Part shown: in pieces, positions 56,214 to 64,000 of the stretch
Position numbering within the stretch: position 1 is the first letter of the stretch
Layout: every line of letters begins with the position of its first letter
Source of the DNA: a virus
Reading direction: 5' to 3' (one strand)
IMG/VR virus record: IMGVR_UViG_3300045010_000308
Span: 1 to 64,000 of that record
Length of the DNA: 64,000 nt
Made by a program: the position numbers and the translations under genes
Notes under the pieces: model-generated
What the model was told of the DNA's origin: nothing
Database searches by the model: none
The model's input: only the letters and a program-made list of their open reading frames with translations

Positions 56214-58088
56214 TTAGAACTCGATGGCTGCGGCCGCGGCACCGCCGGTCGTGTCACGGAGGGCTGCCGCCACGCCGTTGACCGAGATCGTCGATGTGAC
56301 CGCCAGGGACTCGATGCCGACGAACGCGACGCCTTCGAAGGTCTCAACGAACATCTTGTAGTCGTTGGTCCCGACGAGTGTCGAGTCGCGGATGATGCCC
56401 AGGTCCAGGGTACCGCCGTCGAGGAACAGGAAGCTGCCCTCGGGGAAGAGGTACCACGTGAACGAGTCGGTGAACTCGATGAGCGCACCGGCTGACTGGC
56501 TGGCGTACACGTTCTGGTCCGGCGTGAACGTCACGTTCACTCCGCGGGCCGAGAGGTAGCCCTCGACTTCGCGGGTCGCGGCGTTGATCGTGCCGTCGCC
56601 AGGCATGTTGAGCGTGAGGTCAGCGACCATCGCGTCCTTCACCCAGTGCGGCGCGATCATGCGCAGCGGCGCGTCCGGCGCCATGCGGTGCCGTGAGCGG
56701 AACGCCGTGCAAGCGCGGCCGACGTTGACGAGCATGTCGCGAGCGAAGCCCATGAGCGAGCTTGTCGTGACGGCCGTCGACGCGGCGCTGATCTTGCTGA
56801 GCAGGTACTGCTCCGCCTCGCGTGCGTGCTGGATCAGGCCGAGCTCGTTGTGACGAGCGATCAGCTCCGGGTACGCGCGCGTCATCAGGTTGCCGAACTG
56901 CAGCTGCAGCGTGACCGCGTCGGTCGCGACTGTGTTCTCCGCTGCGGCCGAAACCGTCAGGCTGGTCTTCGTGTCGGTGCCGGGGCTGGTGTCGATGGCG
57001 TTCGTCCACACACCGACCGCGTTGGCGTAGCTCGACAGCGTCGGCGGCGTGATGAATCGGATGCCGCCGCGGTCTGCCGAGAACTTCGGCAGCGCGTCGC
57101 GCACGGGGCGCTCTGTCGTGCCGAGACCGAAGATCTCGTAGCGGACCTCGAAGGGAGCCGAGTGCCCGCCTGAGGCGACGAGGGCCTCAGGGCCTGCTAC
57201 GGCCTGGACCTTCGCCCAGTTGGCTTCGGCGTCCTGCGTGAGGATGCGCTCTTCCGGGTAGGTGGTGCTGAACGACGCAACGATGTGCTGCTCGCCGTCA
57301 CCGCCGTTGACGCGGCGAAGGCCGTGCAAGCGCTTGGCCATCGCTTCGGCAACTTCTGCCATGTCCTTGATCGGGCTGCCCGCGGTGTAGCCGGGGATGT
57401 CCGCGCCGGCTGTGATTGCGACCGGTGCGGGCTCCGACTTGATCTTGGGAGCGTGATCAGCCGGGGCCTGGAAGGTTGTGACCTCCGCGACCTCGGTCTT
57501 CTCTTCGTTAGCTGCTGCGCTCACGACTGTTTTCTCCTGCGCCTGTGGCGCTGTTGTTGTTGTTGCTGTTGCTGGTTCTGTCACTGCAGCCTCGGCTCCG
57601 GCCTGGGCCTCGATGACCGCCTCCGCGGCAGGAGCTGCCGCGGCCTCGGCCACCGGCTTCGCCGGTGCTTCCGCTGTCTTGGCCGAAAGTTCGGCCGCTG
57701 CTTCAGTCGCTGTCGACGCTTCTGCCATCGGCATCGGAGCTTCCTCTTCCTTGTCCTCCTCGGCCGGCTCTTCGCCTGCCTCGGGGGCTTCGGCCTCGGG
57801 AGCCTCTTCGCCTTCTGGCATCTTTTCATGCGCGGCGGCGTTCTTGACTCGTGCGGCGGCTTCGGCTGCGCGCGCGGCAAGCTCTTGAGCCTGTGCCTCG
57901 CGACGCTTGGCCTCTGCGCGAACCGTGTCGAGCATGTCGGCGAGCTGCGTCATGTTGTCGACGGACTGAGGAGTCGGCTCTTCGCCCTCGACCTTCTCAA
58001 AAGTCGACAAGATCTCGTTCTGCAGGTCGGCAAGTTGCTCGTCCGACAGCTCGGTGATCGTGTCGATCTGTGTCTTGATTTGGTCCAC
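56214..58088 (-). CDS. Major capsid protein with long acidic scaffold region (624 aa)
   Basis: GTG at 58088 behind GAGGAGGGAC. The first approximately 240 residues are Ala/Glu-rich (EELADLQ-type helices, PEGEEAPEAEAPEAG, long Ala-Pro-Glu tract) and would act as internal scaffold removed by the protease. The HK97-like shell follows from about residue 250 (ITPPTLSSYANAVGVW, LQLQFGNLMTRAYPELIARHN, FLFPEGSFLFLDGGTLDLG-like end). Much larger N-terminal part than in the left capsid protein. Principal shell protein of module 2. Confidence 0.85.
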   Translation of the reverse strand: MDQIKTQIDTITELSDEQLADLQNEILSTFEKVEGEEPTPQSVDNMTQLADMLDTVRAEAKRREAQAQELAARAAEAAARVKNAAAHEKMPEGEEAPEAEAPEAGEEPAEEDKEEEAPMPMAEASTATEAAAELSAKTAEAPAKPVAEAAAAPAAEAVIEAQAGAEAAVTEPATATTTTAPQAQEKTVVSAAANEEKTEVAEVTTFQAPADHAPKIKSEPAPVAITAGADIPGYTAGSPIKDMAEVAEAMAKRLHGLRRVNGGDGEQHIVASFSTTYPEERILTQDAEANWAKVQAVAGPEALVASGGHSAPFEVRYEIFGLGTTERPVRDALPKFSADRGGIRFITPPTLSSYANAVGVWTNAIDTSPGTDTKTSLTVSAAAENTVATDAVTLQLQFGNLMTRAYPELIARHNELGLIQHAREAEQYLLSKISAASTAVTTSSLMGFARDMLVNVGRACTAFRSRHRMAPDAPLRMIAPHWVKDAMVADLTLNMPGDGTINAATREVEGYLSARGVNVTFTPDQNVYASQSAGALIEFTDSFTWYLFPEGSFLFLDGGTLDLGIIRDSTLVGTNDYKMFVETFEGVAFVGIESLAVTSTISVNGVAAALRDTTGGAAAAAIEF

Positions 58089-58194
58089 TGTCCCTCCTCG
58101 GGTCAGTCAAGTTGCGTAGCCGCGGGTGCTGACTACTGGGGATAGGTCAGGAAGAGGGACATGCGCAACAGCGCGCGGCGCTCACCTAGCGTCG

Positions 58195-58203
58195 ACTATA
58201 GCA
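58195..58203 (-). promoter_or_regulatory. Promoter-like extended -10 (TGCTATAGT) before the capsid gene
   Basis: Closest match to the consensus in the window. The leader to the GTG at 58088 is about 100 bases with a small GC stem. Confidence 0.5.
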
Positions 58204-58208
58204 CACCG

Positions 58209-58760
58209 TCAGGTGAGCAATCGCAGCATTTTCGACATCTCGGCCGACACCTCGCCTTGAGACATCACGTCGGTCCCCGTCCGGTACGTCGCGAGTTTTT
58301 GAGTCGCGATCTCTGCGTCATCGTCGCCGATCTTCTCGGCCACCCGCTCCATCATGTCCTCCATGAGGTCTCGAAGCACGGGCGGAAGGTCGCTGAACCG
58401 CACCTTCTGGGTGTCTAGGCCGAACGGCAGCGGCAGGTTGGCCATGACCTCGCCAAGAGCTCTCGCGGCCTCGCGCACGTTTTCAACGGAATCCGCGTTG
58501 AGAGCTCCCGTGTCGAGGCGTTGGAAGATCTTCTTGAGCTCCTGCGCGGCGGCGTACGCCTGGGCGTAGTTTCCGGCGTCGTCGAGGTTTTCGGCCTCCT
58601 CGATCTTTTTCACCGCGCTGTCGAGGCCGGTCTTTCCGAGGTCTTCCTTGATCCTCGCGAGCACCTGCCGGAACTTTCCCTTCGCGTCGCGGGGCTGCGT
58701 CTTGCCAGAGATGTAGATCCCCTTGCGGCGAGCAAGCTCTTGCAAGTGCTTCTGGGCCAC
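58209..58760 (-). CDS. Helical head-region protein, possible scaffold (183 aa)
   Basis: Lies between protease and capsid genes. Nearly all helix, highly charged (LARIKEDLGKTGLDSAVKKIEEAENLDDA, MANLPLPFGLD, VLRDLMEDMMERVAEKIG). Gene order and composition fit a scaffolding or head assembly protein. No catalytic motif seen. Confidence 0.5.
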   Translation of the reverse strand: MAQKHLQELARRKGIYISGKTQPRDAKGKFRQVLARIKEDLGKTGLDSAVKKIEEAENLDDAGNYAQAYAAAQELKKIFQRLDTGALNADSVENVREAARALGEVMANLPLPFGLDTQKVRFSDLPPVLRDLMEDMMERVAEKIGDDDAEIATQKLATYRTGTDVMSQGEVSAEMSKMLRLLT

Positions 58761-58766
58761 GAAGTT

Positions 58767-61700
58767 TCAGCCCTCTTTCGCGCTCTTCGGGTTCGGCGCC
58801 CGCTTCCAGTCCGCCGGGAGGAGGCTGCTCTTGCCGAGCGCTCGTGCGCGCTTGGTGATGTGCCGGCGGACCTCTGCGCGGTCGGCCTCGCTCGCCCGAG
58901 CCGAGGCCGCGATCGCGACCTCCAGGTCAGCGGCGTTGCGGATCGGGTACGAGCCGTCGGGGAGCGCCTTGCCGGTCTTGGCGAGCTGCTTGCGGGCGCG
59001 CGGCGAGATGCCTGCGAGCTCGGCGGCCGGCCTCGCCGACGCGATCCGCGCGCGAAGCTCGTCGGTCGAGATGTCGTCTTCCTCGACGAACACAGACGCC
59101 GTCTTCCACTTGTCTGGGATCAGGTCTGCCTTCTTGAGCGCGCGAGCGCGCTTCATGATGTGGCGGCGGATCGCGGCGCGCTTCGACGGCTTGCCGCGGC
59201 CGTAGGCCTGGATCGCGTTCTTGAGCTCCTCGACGTTGCGGATCGGGTACGAGCCGTCCGGCAGGGCCAGGCCCTCGCCGGCGAGCTTCTTGCGTTTTTC
59301 CATCGAGATGTAGCCCGCCTCGTCGTACCCTACGGCCGACGCGACGCGTGCGCCGAGCTCCTCGACCTGCGCGGCGAGGGCGGCCGCGCGCTCGGCCTTG
59401 GCCGACGCGAAGCGCGCCCTTGCGGCCTCTGCCTGCATCTCGAGCGGCGCCTTGACGAGCTTCTCTACGTCTTCGATGCGCTTGTTGAGCGCCAAGACGG
59501 GGTCATCTGCCTTGAGCTTCGCGAGCGCCGCGGCGCCTGCGGCGACGAGCGCGTAGACCTTGCCCGACGCCATCAGCGCGCGAGCGATCGGGAAGCCTGG
59601 GACGTTGACCTGGCACACCGCGACGAGCTCGAGCGCGCCGTGGATCGGGCGCCAGTCGCCTGACGGCGCCGAGGCGCGGATCGCTCGGACCTGCTCCGGT
59701 GTCGTGCCTGGGCGCAGCGCGCCTGCGACCCAGATGCCGTGCGAGTCTTCTCCGGCGTGGACGTCGGCGACCGCGGACGCGGTGTCGTCGTAGTGCTTCA
59801 CGGCGTCGCGGGCGCTGGCCTCGAGCGGCGCGTGGCCTCCGGCGAGCGTGAGCTGCCCGACGGCGTAGTCCTGGCCGTCGTCGGCGCGGACGACACCGGT
59901 GTGGAAGTACGCGTACTTGCTTCGACTGCGCGGCGGCTTGGTGCCGGCGGTCATGCCGATGTGGTCGACGTTCCAGGCCGCGATGTGGCCGAACACGCGG
60001 CCGCCGTCGTCGATCGTCAGCGGCGTCGGCTTGCCGAGAGCGGGGTCTGTGAACCACCCGGCCGGCGGCGTGACCGGGATCGACGCCGCGATCGCGCCGC
60101 AGGCGACGATCGCTTCTGCCGCGAGTGCGTCCACCTCTTCTGTGTACTCTCCGTCTGGGATCACGGTACCCTCCTGAGGCGCGTACTCGGCGTCCTCTGT
60201 TGCGTAGATCTTACATTGTTCGAACGCGGGCTTCGGCACGATCGTCACGGCCATCACGCGGGCCTTCGTGATGCTGATCTTGTCTCCGCCGATCTTCTCG
60301 GACTTCTTGTCTTTGCCGGCCTCGTCGCTGGCCTTCTCAGAGTCGGCCTCGAACTGGTCGAGGTCGGCCGAGACGCCGCGCAGGAAGCCGAGCTTGACCA
60401 GGCGCTCTGCCTCGCGCCCGTACGGGCCGGAGTCGAACACGCCGGAGGCCTTGCCGATCCCGTTGCTGGTGCGCTCCATCTTGTCGATGCGCCCGACCAC
60501 GACGGAGCCGTTGTGCCCGTCGCCTGTCTTGACCTGCCACAGCAGCGGCAGCGGAAGCTCTCGCATCGAGATCGCGCCGCTGTGGAACTTCCGGCCGTCG
60601 CCGGACTCGACGTCCTCGGGGATGACGAGCGGGATGACGAACCCGCAGCCGCTCGAGCCGTCTGTGTACCCGCCCGCGACGACGACGCGGGGCAGCTTGT
60701 CGAACAGCTCCGCGCGCGAGGCCGAGAGCTCGATGTACCGGTCTTCAGGGACGATCGAGTCCGTCGAGAACAGCCTCTTCTTGCCCCAGCCGTACATCTG
60801 CCGGTGCAGGCGGTCGCCCGTCCACAGCCCGGTCGCCTCCTTGTGGCGCAGCGAGCAGTAGCCCTTCGCGCGGGGGCCCATGTACTTGGCGAGCTGGCGG
60901 AAGCAGCGCCTCCAGTCTCCCGGCGTGTTCCAGCGGATCTTGAGCGCGCCGCGCCCGTACAACCAGTACCTGCGAAGTTTCTCGGCGCCGCCGCGGTTGC
61001 GGTCGAGCCCGCCTTTCGCGACGAGCGCGCTCGCCGCGACCGAGCCGTCGACCTGCTGGAGGACGTCTCGGTACGACTCGTTGTCGAGCGCGACGACCGG
61101 CGGCGGTGTCGGCGACGACAGGTCGGCGAGGATCTGCGCGTCCTGCTCCCACTTGCCGTCGACGCGCTTGAACGTCATCGGAGACGGCATCGTCGTCGAC
61201 TTCGGGATGATCGCGACGAGGTCGAACACCGCCTGCGGGTCGTCAGGTGAGACGAGCGCCAGGTACATCGGCGGCACGTCGCTCGTGTCAGGCGTGAGCG
61301 CGGTCCCGGGCCTCGGCGGAGCCGCGTACCTCTCCGCGCCGGCGGACGTGATCGGGCTGTAGTAGAGCGCGCTGTCTTTCTTGCGCTTGAAGAAGTCCTT
61401 GAGCATCGGGTGCTCTTTCGCGTCAAGGATCAGCTTCTTCCCGGACCTCTCTTCGAGTCCCTCGCGGTACTCGCTCGCCTCGGGAGTCGGAGCGTTGTCT
61501 CCGACGGGCTGCCGCGCCGCGGGCACCTCGACGGGAGCGGCCTGCTGCCTGTCGCGCGTCGACTTGACCCACGCCGGGTAGTCGTACAGGATCGTCCGCA
61601 GGTCGTCAGGCGTGAGCGCCGGGAGCGCGCCGGGGATGACCGCCTTCGGGCGGTCGATCGGAGCGCGCGGCTGCCCGAGTATCCCCGTGGTGTCGAGGGG

Positions 61701-63074
61701 CGCCGTGTCTTGGTTGCCTCCCTCCTGGGCGACCGCCGCGTTCTTGTCGGCGTCTTCTTCTTTTTCGGTCAACTTCGCGGCGACGGTCACGCTCGTCCCG
61801 TTGTCGAGCAGCACCGTGACGTCTTGCGTCGACGGGTTGATGCCGGTGACCTTGCCCCGGCCGTTGTCCCGGTCGCCGCCGACGACGACTCGCGAACCCA
61901 TCGCCGCGAAGCGCCCGCCCTTGTCGCGGACCTGGCTCCTCGCCTTCTCGGACCGCTCTTCTGGCGTGTACACGCCCGGCGTGTCGTCCGCCGAGTCTTC
62001 GAGCCCGGCCTCGCCGGCGGCCGTCATCGCCATCGCCATGTCGACCTCGCTCCAGTCGAGGTCGTCGAGCGCGAGGAGGACGAGCCGCGCCTCCTCCGCG
62101 TCGAGGTCGTCGGCGCGCACGGGCGTGAACGGCGCCGAGTGGAACCGCGCGCAGACGACCATCGCGGAGTCGGCGTCGATCAAGACGTGGTCTTTCTCGG
62201 TGGTGTCGTACGGGTCGTCGAGCGCTCGGTCGTAGGACAAGATGTCGCCGTCGACCGTCCCGATGTCGTCCCAGCCGCCGCCGTCCCACACGAAGACCGC
62301 TCCGTCATGCTCGACCTTGTACACGCGGTCGATGCCGCTCCCGTCGAGTCGCACGCGTGCGACGAACTCAGGCCCGAACCCGTCTTCGCTCATCTCTTTC
62401 GCGAGCTTGAACGACTCGATGTCGCCGGCGTGAGCCGCCGCGTCGCCGTAGTCTTCGTACTCGGCGTAGTTCTCATCGACGACGACTCCGCCCGCGCGGA
62501 CCGACTTTTTCTTCTTCTTGTTCTCGCGCTCGACGATCGCTCGGGCCCAGCGCCACGCCGCGTCGCCGCCCCAGAGGGCCCACGCGATGCGGCCGGCAGA
62601 CGGGTAGCCGTCCTGCCCCGGGCGGTACGCCTTGCCTTTCTTGTCGACCTCGTGCCTCGGGAAGTACTTCGCGATGTGGCGGACCTTCTTGATCCCGAGC
62701 TGGCCGCCGCGGGCGAGCGTGCGCGCGGTGTTGACTCCGACCGGCGTGCCGCCGCGGCCGTGCTCCTTGCGCCACGCGAGGCCGCGCTCGGCCTCGGCCC
62801 TCACCGCCGCGGGGATCGTGTACATGCGCCCCGCCGCCGCGACGACCGAGACGCTGAGGTCGGCGAGCGCTCCCGCGGCGAGGTCGGAGGCCGCGTCCGG
62901 CACGTCGATGTCTTGGTCGTCTGGGTCGAGAGACCAACCGTGAGCCGTCGCCAGAGCGGAGAAGTCGCCGACGTCGTCGACGATGTTGTGGCCGATGTCG
63001 ATGACCACCCCGCGAGAGGACGTGGCGTCGACGAAGAGCGCGAACTGCCCGCTCACGCCGTGGAGCTTAGTCAC
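58767..63074 (-). CDS. Capsid maturation protease polyprotein (1435 aa)
   Basis: Layout by approximate residue: 100-185 a helical domain with GRIAWALWGGDAAWRWA (also present in the left protease fusion); 420-455 an SH3-like strand set (GKVTGINPSTQDVTVLLDNG); 660-770 a WLYGRGALKIRW/YCSLRHKEATGLW domain; 780-960 the protease (VVVGRIDKMERTS, LGFLRGVSADLDQ, VMAVTIVPKPAFEQC); 1000-1180 the actinophage capsid-protease C-domain (RVFGHIAAWNVDHIG, YAYFHTGVV, HGIWVAGALRP, GDWRPIHGALELV); 1240-1300 and 1350-1430 two DUF6582-like units (LPDGSYPIRN). Such a length suggests self-cleavage into several parts. Overlaps the upstream gene by 8 bases. Confidence 0.82.
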   Translation of the reverse strand: MTKLHGVSGQFALFVDATSSRGVVIDIGHNIVDDVGDFSALATAHGWSLDPDDQDIDVPDAASDLAAGALADLSVSVVAAAGRMYTIPAAVRAEAERGLAWRKEHGRGGTPVGVNTARTLARGGQLGIKKVRHIAKYFPRHEVDKKGKAYRPGQDGYPSAGRIAWALWGGDAAWRWARAIVERENKKKKKSVRAGGVVVDENYAEYEDYGDAAAHAGDIESFKLAKEMSEDGFGPEFVARVRLDGSGIDRVYKVEHDGAVFVWDGGGWDDIGTVDGDILSYDRALDDPYDTTEKDHVLIDADSAMVVCARFHSAPFTPVRADDLDAEEARLVLLALDDLDWSEVDMAMAMTAAGEAGLEDSADDTPGVYTPEERSEKARSQVRDKGGRFAAMGSRVVVGGDRDNGRGKVTGINPSTQDVTVLLDNGTSVTVAAKLTEKEEDADKNAAVAQEGGNQDTAPLDTTGILGQPRAPIDRPKAVIPGALPALTPDDLRTILYDYPAWVKSTRDRQQAAPVEVPAARQPVGDNAPTPEASEYREGLEERSGKKLILDAKEHPMLKDFFKRKKDSALYYSPITSAGAERYAAPPRPGTALTPDTSDVPPMYLALVSPDDPQAVFDLVAIIPKSTTMPSPMTFKRVDGKWEQDAQILADLSSPTPPPVVALDNESYRDVLQQVDGSVAASALVAKGGLDRNRGGAEKLRRYWLYGRGALKIRWNTPGDWRRCFRQLAKYMGPRAKGYCSLRHKEATGLWTGDRLHRQMYGWGKKRLFSTDSIVPEDRYIELSASRAELFDKLPRVVVAGGYTDGSSGCGFVIPLVIPEDVESGDGRKFHSGAISMRELPLPLLWQVKTGDGHNGSVVVGRIDKMERTSNGIGKASGVFDSGPYGREAERLVKLGFLRGVSADLDQFEADSEKASDEAGKDKKSEKIGGDKISITKARVMAVTIVPKPAFEQCKIYATEDAEYAPQEGTVIPDGEYTEEVDALAAEAIVACGAIAASIPVTPPAGWFTDPALGKPTPLTIDDGGRVFGHIAAWNVDHIGMTAGTKPPRSRSKYAYFHTGVVRADDGQDYAVGQLTLAGGHAPLEASARDAVKHYDDTASAVADVHAGEDSHGIWVAGALRPGTTPEQVRAIRASAPSGDWRPIHGALELVAVCQVNVPGFPIARALMASGKVYALVAAGAAALAKLKADDPVLALNKRIEDVEKLVKAPLEMQAEAARARFASAKAERAAALAAQVEELGARVASAVGYDEAGYISMEKRKKLAGEGLALPDGSYPIRNVEELKNAIQAYGRGKPSKRAAIRRHIMKRARALKKADLIPDKWKTASVFVEEDDISTDELRARIASARPAAELAGISPRARKQLAKTGKALPDGSYPIRNAADLEVAIAASARASEADRAEVRRHITKRARALGKSSLLPADWKRAPNPKSAKEG

Positions 63075-63747
63075 CTGTGACCGGCCCTCCCGTGATCCAC
63101 GCGTCGCACGTCCGCGACGCGGCGCACTTGAAGTCGAACGCCTCGCAGTACCCGAGCTCGCCGGCCTCGACCGTGCTCCACGCGTCTTTGGCCGAGCCGC
63201 CGCCTTGCTTGAGGCCGTCGGCGATGCAGTCGAGCATCTTCGCCGTGACGATGAACGCGGCGCAGTTGCCGCACAGCGACTGCCTCGCCTGACGAGGCGA
63301 GACCGTCCAGCGGTCGGCCTTCTTCGCCCAGAACTCGGTGTTCGGCAGCTTCGGGTTGAGCGGGCCGTACGCCGCGGACTTGATCGCGTTCTCGCGGTTG
63401 CGCAGGTTGAGCGACACGTCTTGCGTCGCCGGCGGGCAGCCCGCCGGGGCGGCCGCGGTGACAGGCGACAGCTCGCGGTCGACGAAGCGTGACAGCGACT
63501 TGACCGTGACCTCTTTTCCGGCCGCTTCTTGCTCGTCGTAGTGGCGGACGAACGGCAGCTTGACGTAGTACACCGGCAGGTCGTCGAGCGCGTCTTCTTC
63601 GAGCGGAGCCCAGGCGCCGTTGTCGCGGACGTACGACGCGCCTTTCTCGGACGAGAACAGGACTAGGTGCTTGACGAGCTCGTCGTCGAGGTCTGCGGCG
63701 ACGTACAGGAGGTCGCGCTTCGAGAGCGACTTTGGCCAGGTGCTCAT
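63067..63747 (-). CDS. Cys-rich head protein (226 aa)
   Basis: ATG at 63747 overlaps the upstream stop (ATGA). An N-terminal alpha/beta part (SKRDLLYVAADLDDELVKHLVLF) is followed by GCPPATQDVSLNLRNRENAIKSAAYGPLNP, then CGNCAAFIVTAKMLDCIADGL, LGYCEAFDFKCAASRTCDAW. The CGNC...YC...CxAW pattern is the same as in the left module's protease fusion and suggests a zinc or Fe-S site. Function unknown; position is next to the protease. Confidence 0.65.
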   Translation of the reverse strand: MSTWPKSLSKRDLLYVAADLDDELVKHLVLFSSEKGASYVRDNGAWAPLEEDALDDLPVYYVKLPFVRHYDEQEAAGKEVTVKSLSRFVDRELSPVTAAAPAGCPPATQDVSLNLRNRENAIKSAAYGPLNPKLPNTEFWAKKADRWTVSPRQARQSLCGNCAAFIVTAKMLDCIADGLKQGGGSAKDAWSTVEAGELGYCEAFDFKCAASRTCDAWITGGPVTGD

Positions 63748-64000
63748 GCCGGCTCCCACGTGATCTGACGGTCGATCAGGATCTTTTCGAGCTCTCGAAG
63801 TGCCATCGGCTTTTTCATCTTATCTAGCCTGGGAACGGCCCAGTCTGCATCTGCTTCTGTAAGTCGCCTTATCGTATACTTGTTCTTGCCCGCCGTGAAG
63901 CTGACTTTTCGCCTCGCGCCGTCGACCGAGATCTCGTCGGCGTCTTTGAACAAGAACGACCTCGACCCGTAGTCGAGCGTGACGGTCAGCGCGACGCTCT
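63744..64000 (-). CDS. Hypothetical protein, 5' end outside the window
   Basis: Open to the window edge, so the TTG at 63953 is not necessarily the start. 85 residues seen: beta strands (ALTVTLDYG, KVSFTAGKNKYTIRRLTEADADWAVPRL) and a helical end. Would be preceded by the portal gene in the usual order. Not recognised. Confidence 0.55.
   Translation of the reverse strand, partial: SVALTVTLDYGSRSFLFKDADEISVDGARRKVSFTAGKNKYTIRRLTEADADWAVPRLDKMKKPMALRELEKILIDRQITWEPA

Noticed and set aside
1-64000. tRNA or rRNA genes
   Set aside because: Intergenic gaps are too short, and no cloverleaf-like segment was seen by eye; a tRNAscan run would settle it.

Overview
The window is entirely phage DNA, high in GC, with many GTG starts and tightly overlapping genes. 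Two WhiB-like regulators point to an actinobacterial host, at least for the part right of about 21.4 kb. I saw no integrase, repressor, lysin, ribosomal or metabolic host genes and no tRNA gene.

Region 1 (1-21,368, plus strand) is the rightward morphogenesis arm of a siphovirus. In order it has terminase small subunit (cut by the window edge), terminase large subunit, portal, a four-module fusion ending in an HK97-type prohead protease, HK97-fold capsid, connectors, major tail protein, tail chaperones with a canonical -1 slippery site, tape measure and a minor tail protein. An 8 kb tail-tip region follows, in which a cassette (small anchor protein, 120-aa beta protein, glycine-rich adhesin, 60-90 aa GIGDTYDA-type protein) is repeated three times.

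Region 2 (21,398-23,669, plus strand) has a double-domain glycosyltransferase and a small methyltransferase. It meets region 3 tail to tail.

Region 3 (23,662-42,136, minus strand) is the early arm: two WhiB-like proteins, a C5-cytosine methyltransferase, nucleotide-pool enzymes, a five-gene coupled operon (two GT-B-like glycosyltransferases, nucleotidyltransferase, HAD phosphatase, APH-fold kinase), an SSB-like protein, a Sak4-like recombinase, a Cas4/RecB-like nuclease, a SNF2 helicase, a RuvC-like nuclease and a family A DNA polymerase. It ends with dCMP deaminase, a ThyA-family enzyme and a dNMP kinase. The ThyA-family enzyme has Asp in place of the uracil-recognising Asn, which is the signature of dCMP hydroxymethylase (Cys148 and Asp179, the same numbers as in T4 gp42). 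Together with an all-alpha dCTPase/dUTPase-like protein, these genes look like an actinophage counterpart of T4 cytosine hypermodification with its own sugar or alcohol activation pathway. This is the most interesting system in the window.

Region 4 (42,185-64,000, minus strand) is a second, unrelated complete morphogenesis module: S74-type fibre, tail-tip proteins, a longer tape measure, frameshifted chaperones, neck proteins, tail tube protein, two capsid-type proteins and a 1,435-aa protease polyprotein. It continues past the window edge, where its portal and terminase should lie.

Two capsids, two tape measures and two protease systems in one stretch, together with a visible change in codon habit near 21.37 kb, suggest that two phage genomes are joined there, by assembly error or by recombination. 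Regions 2-4 look like one genome and region 1 like another.
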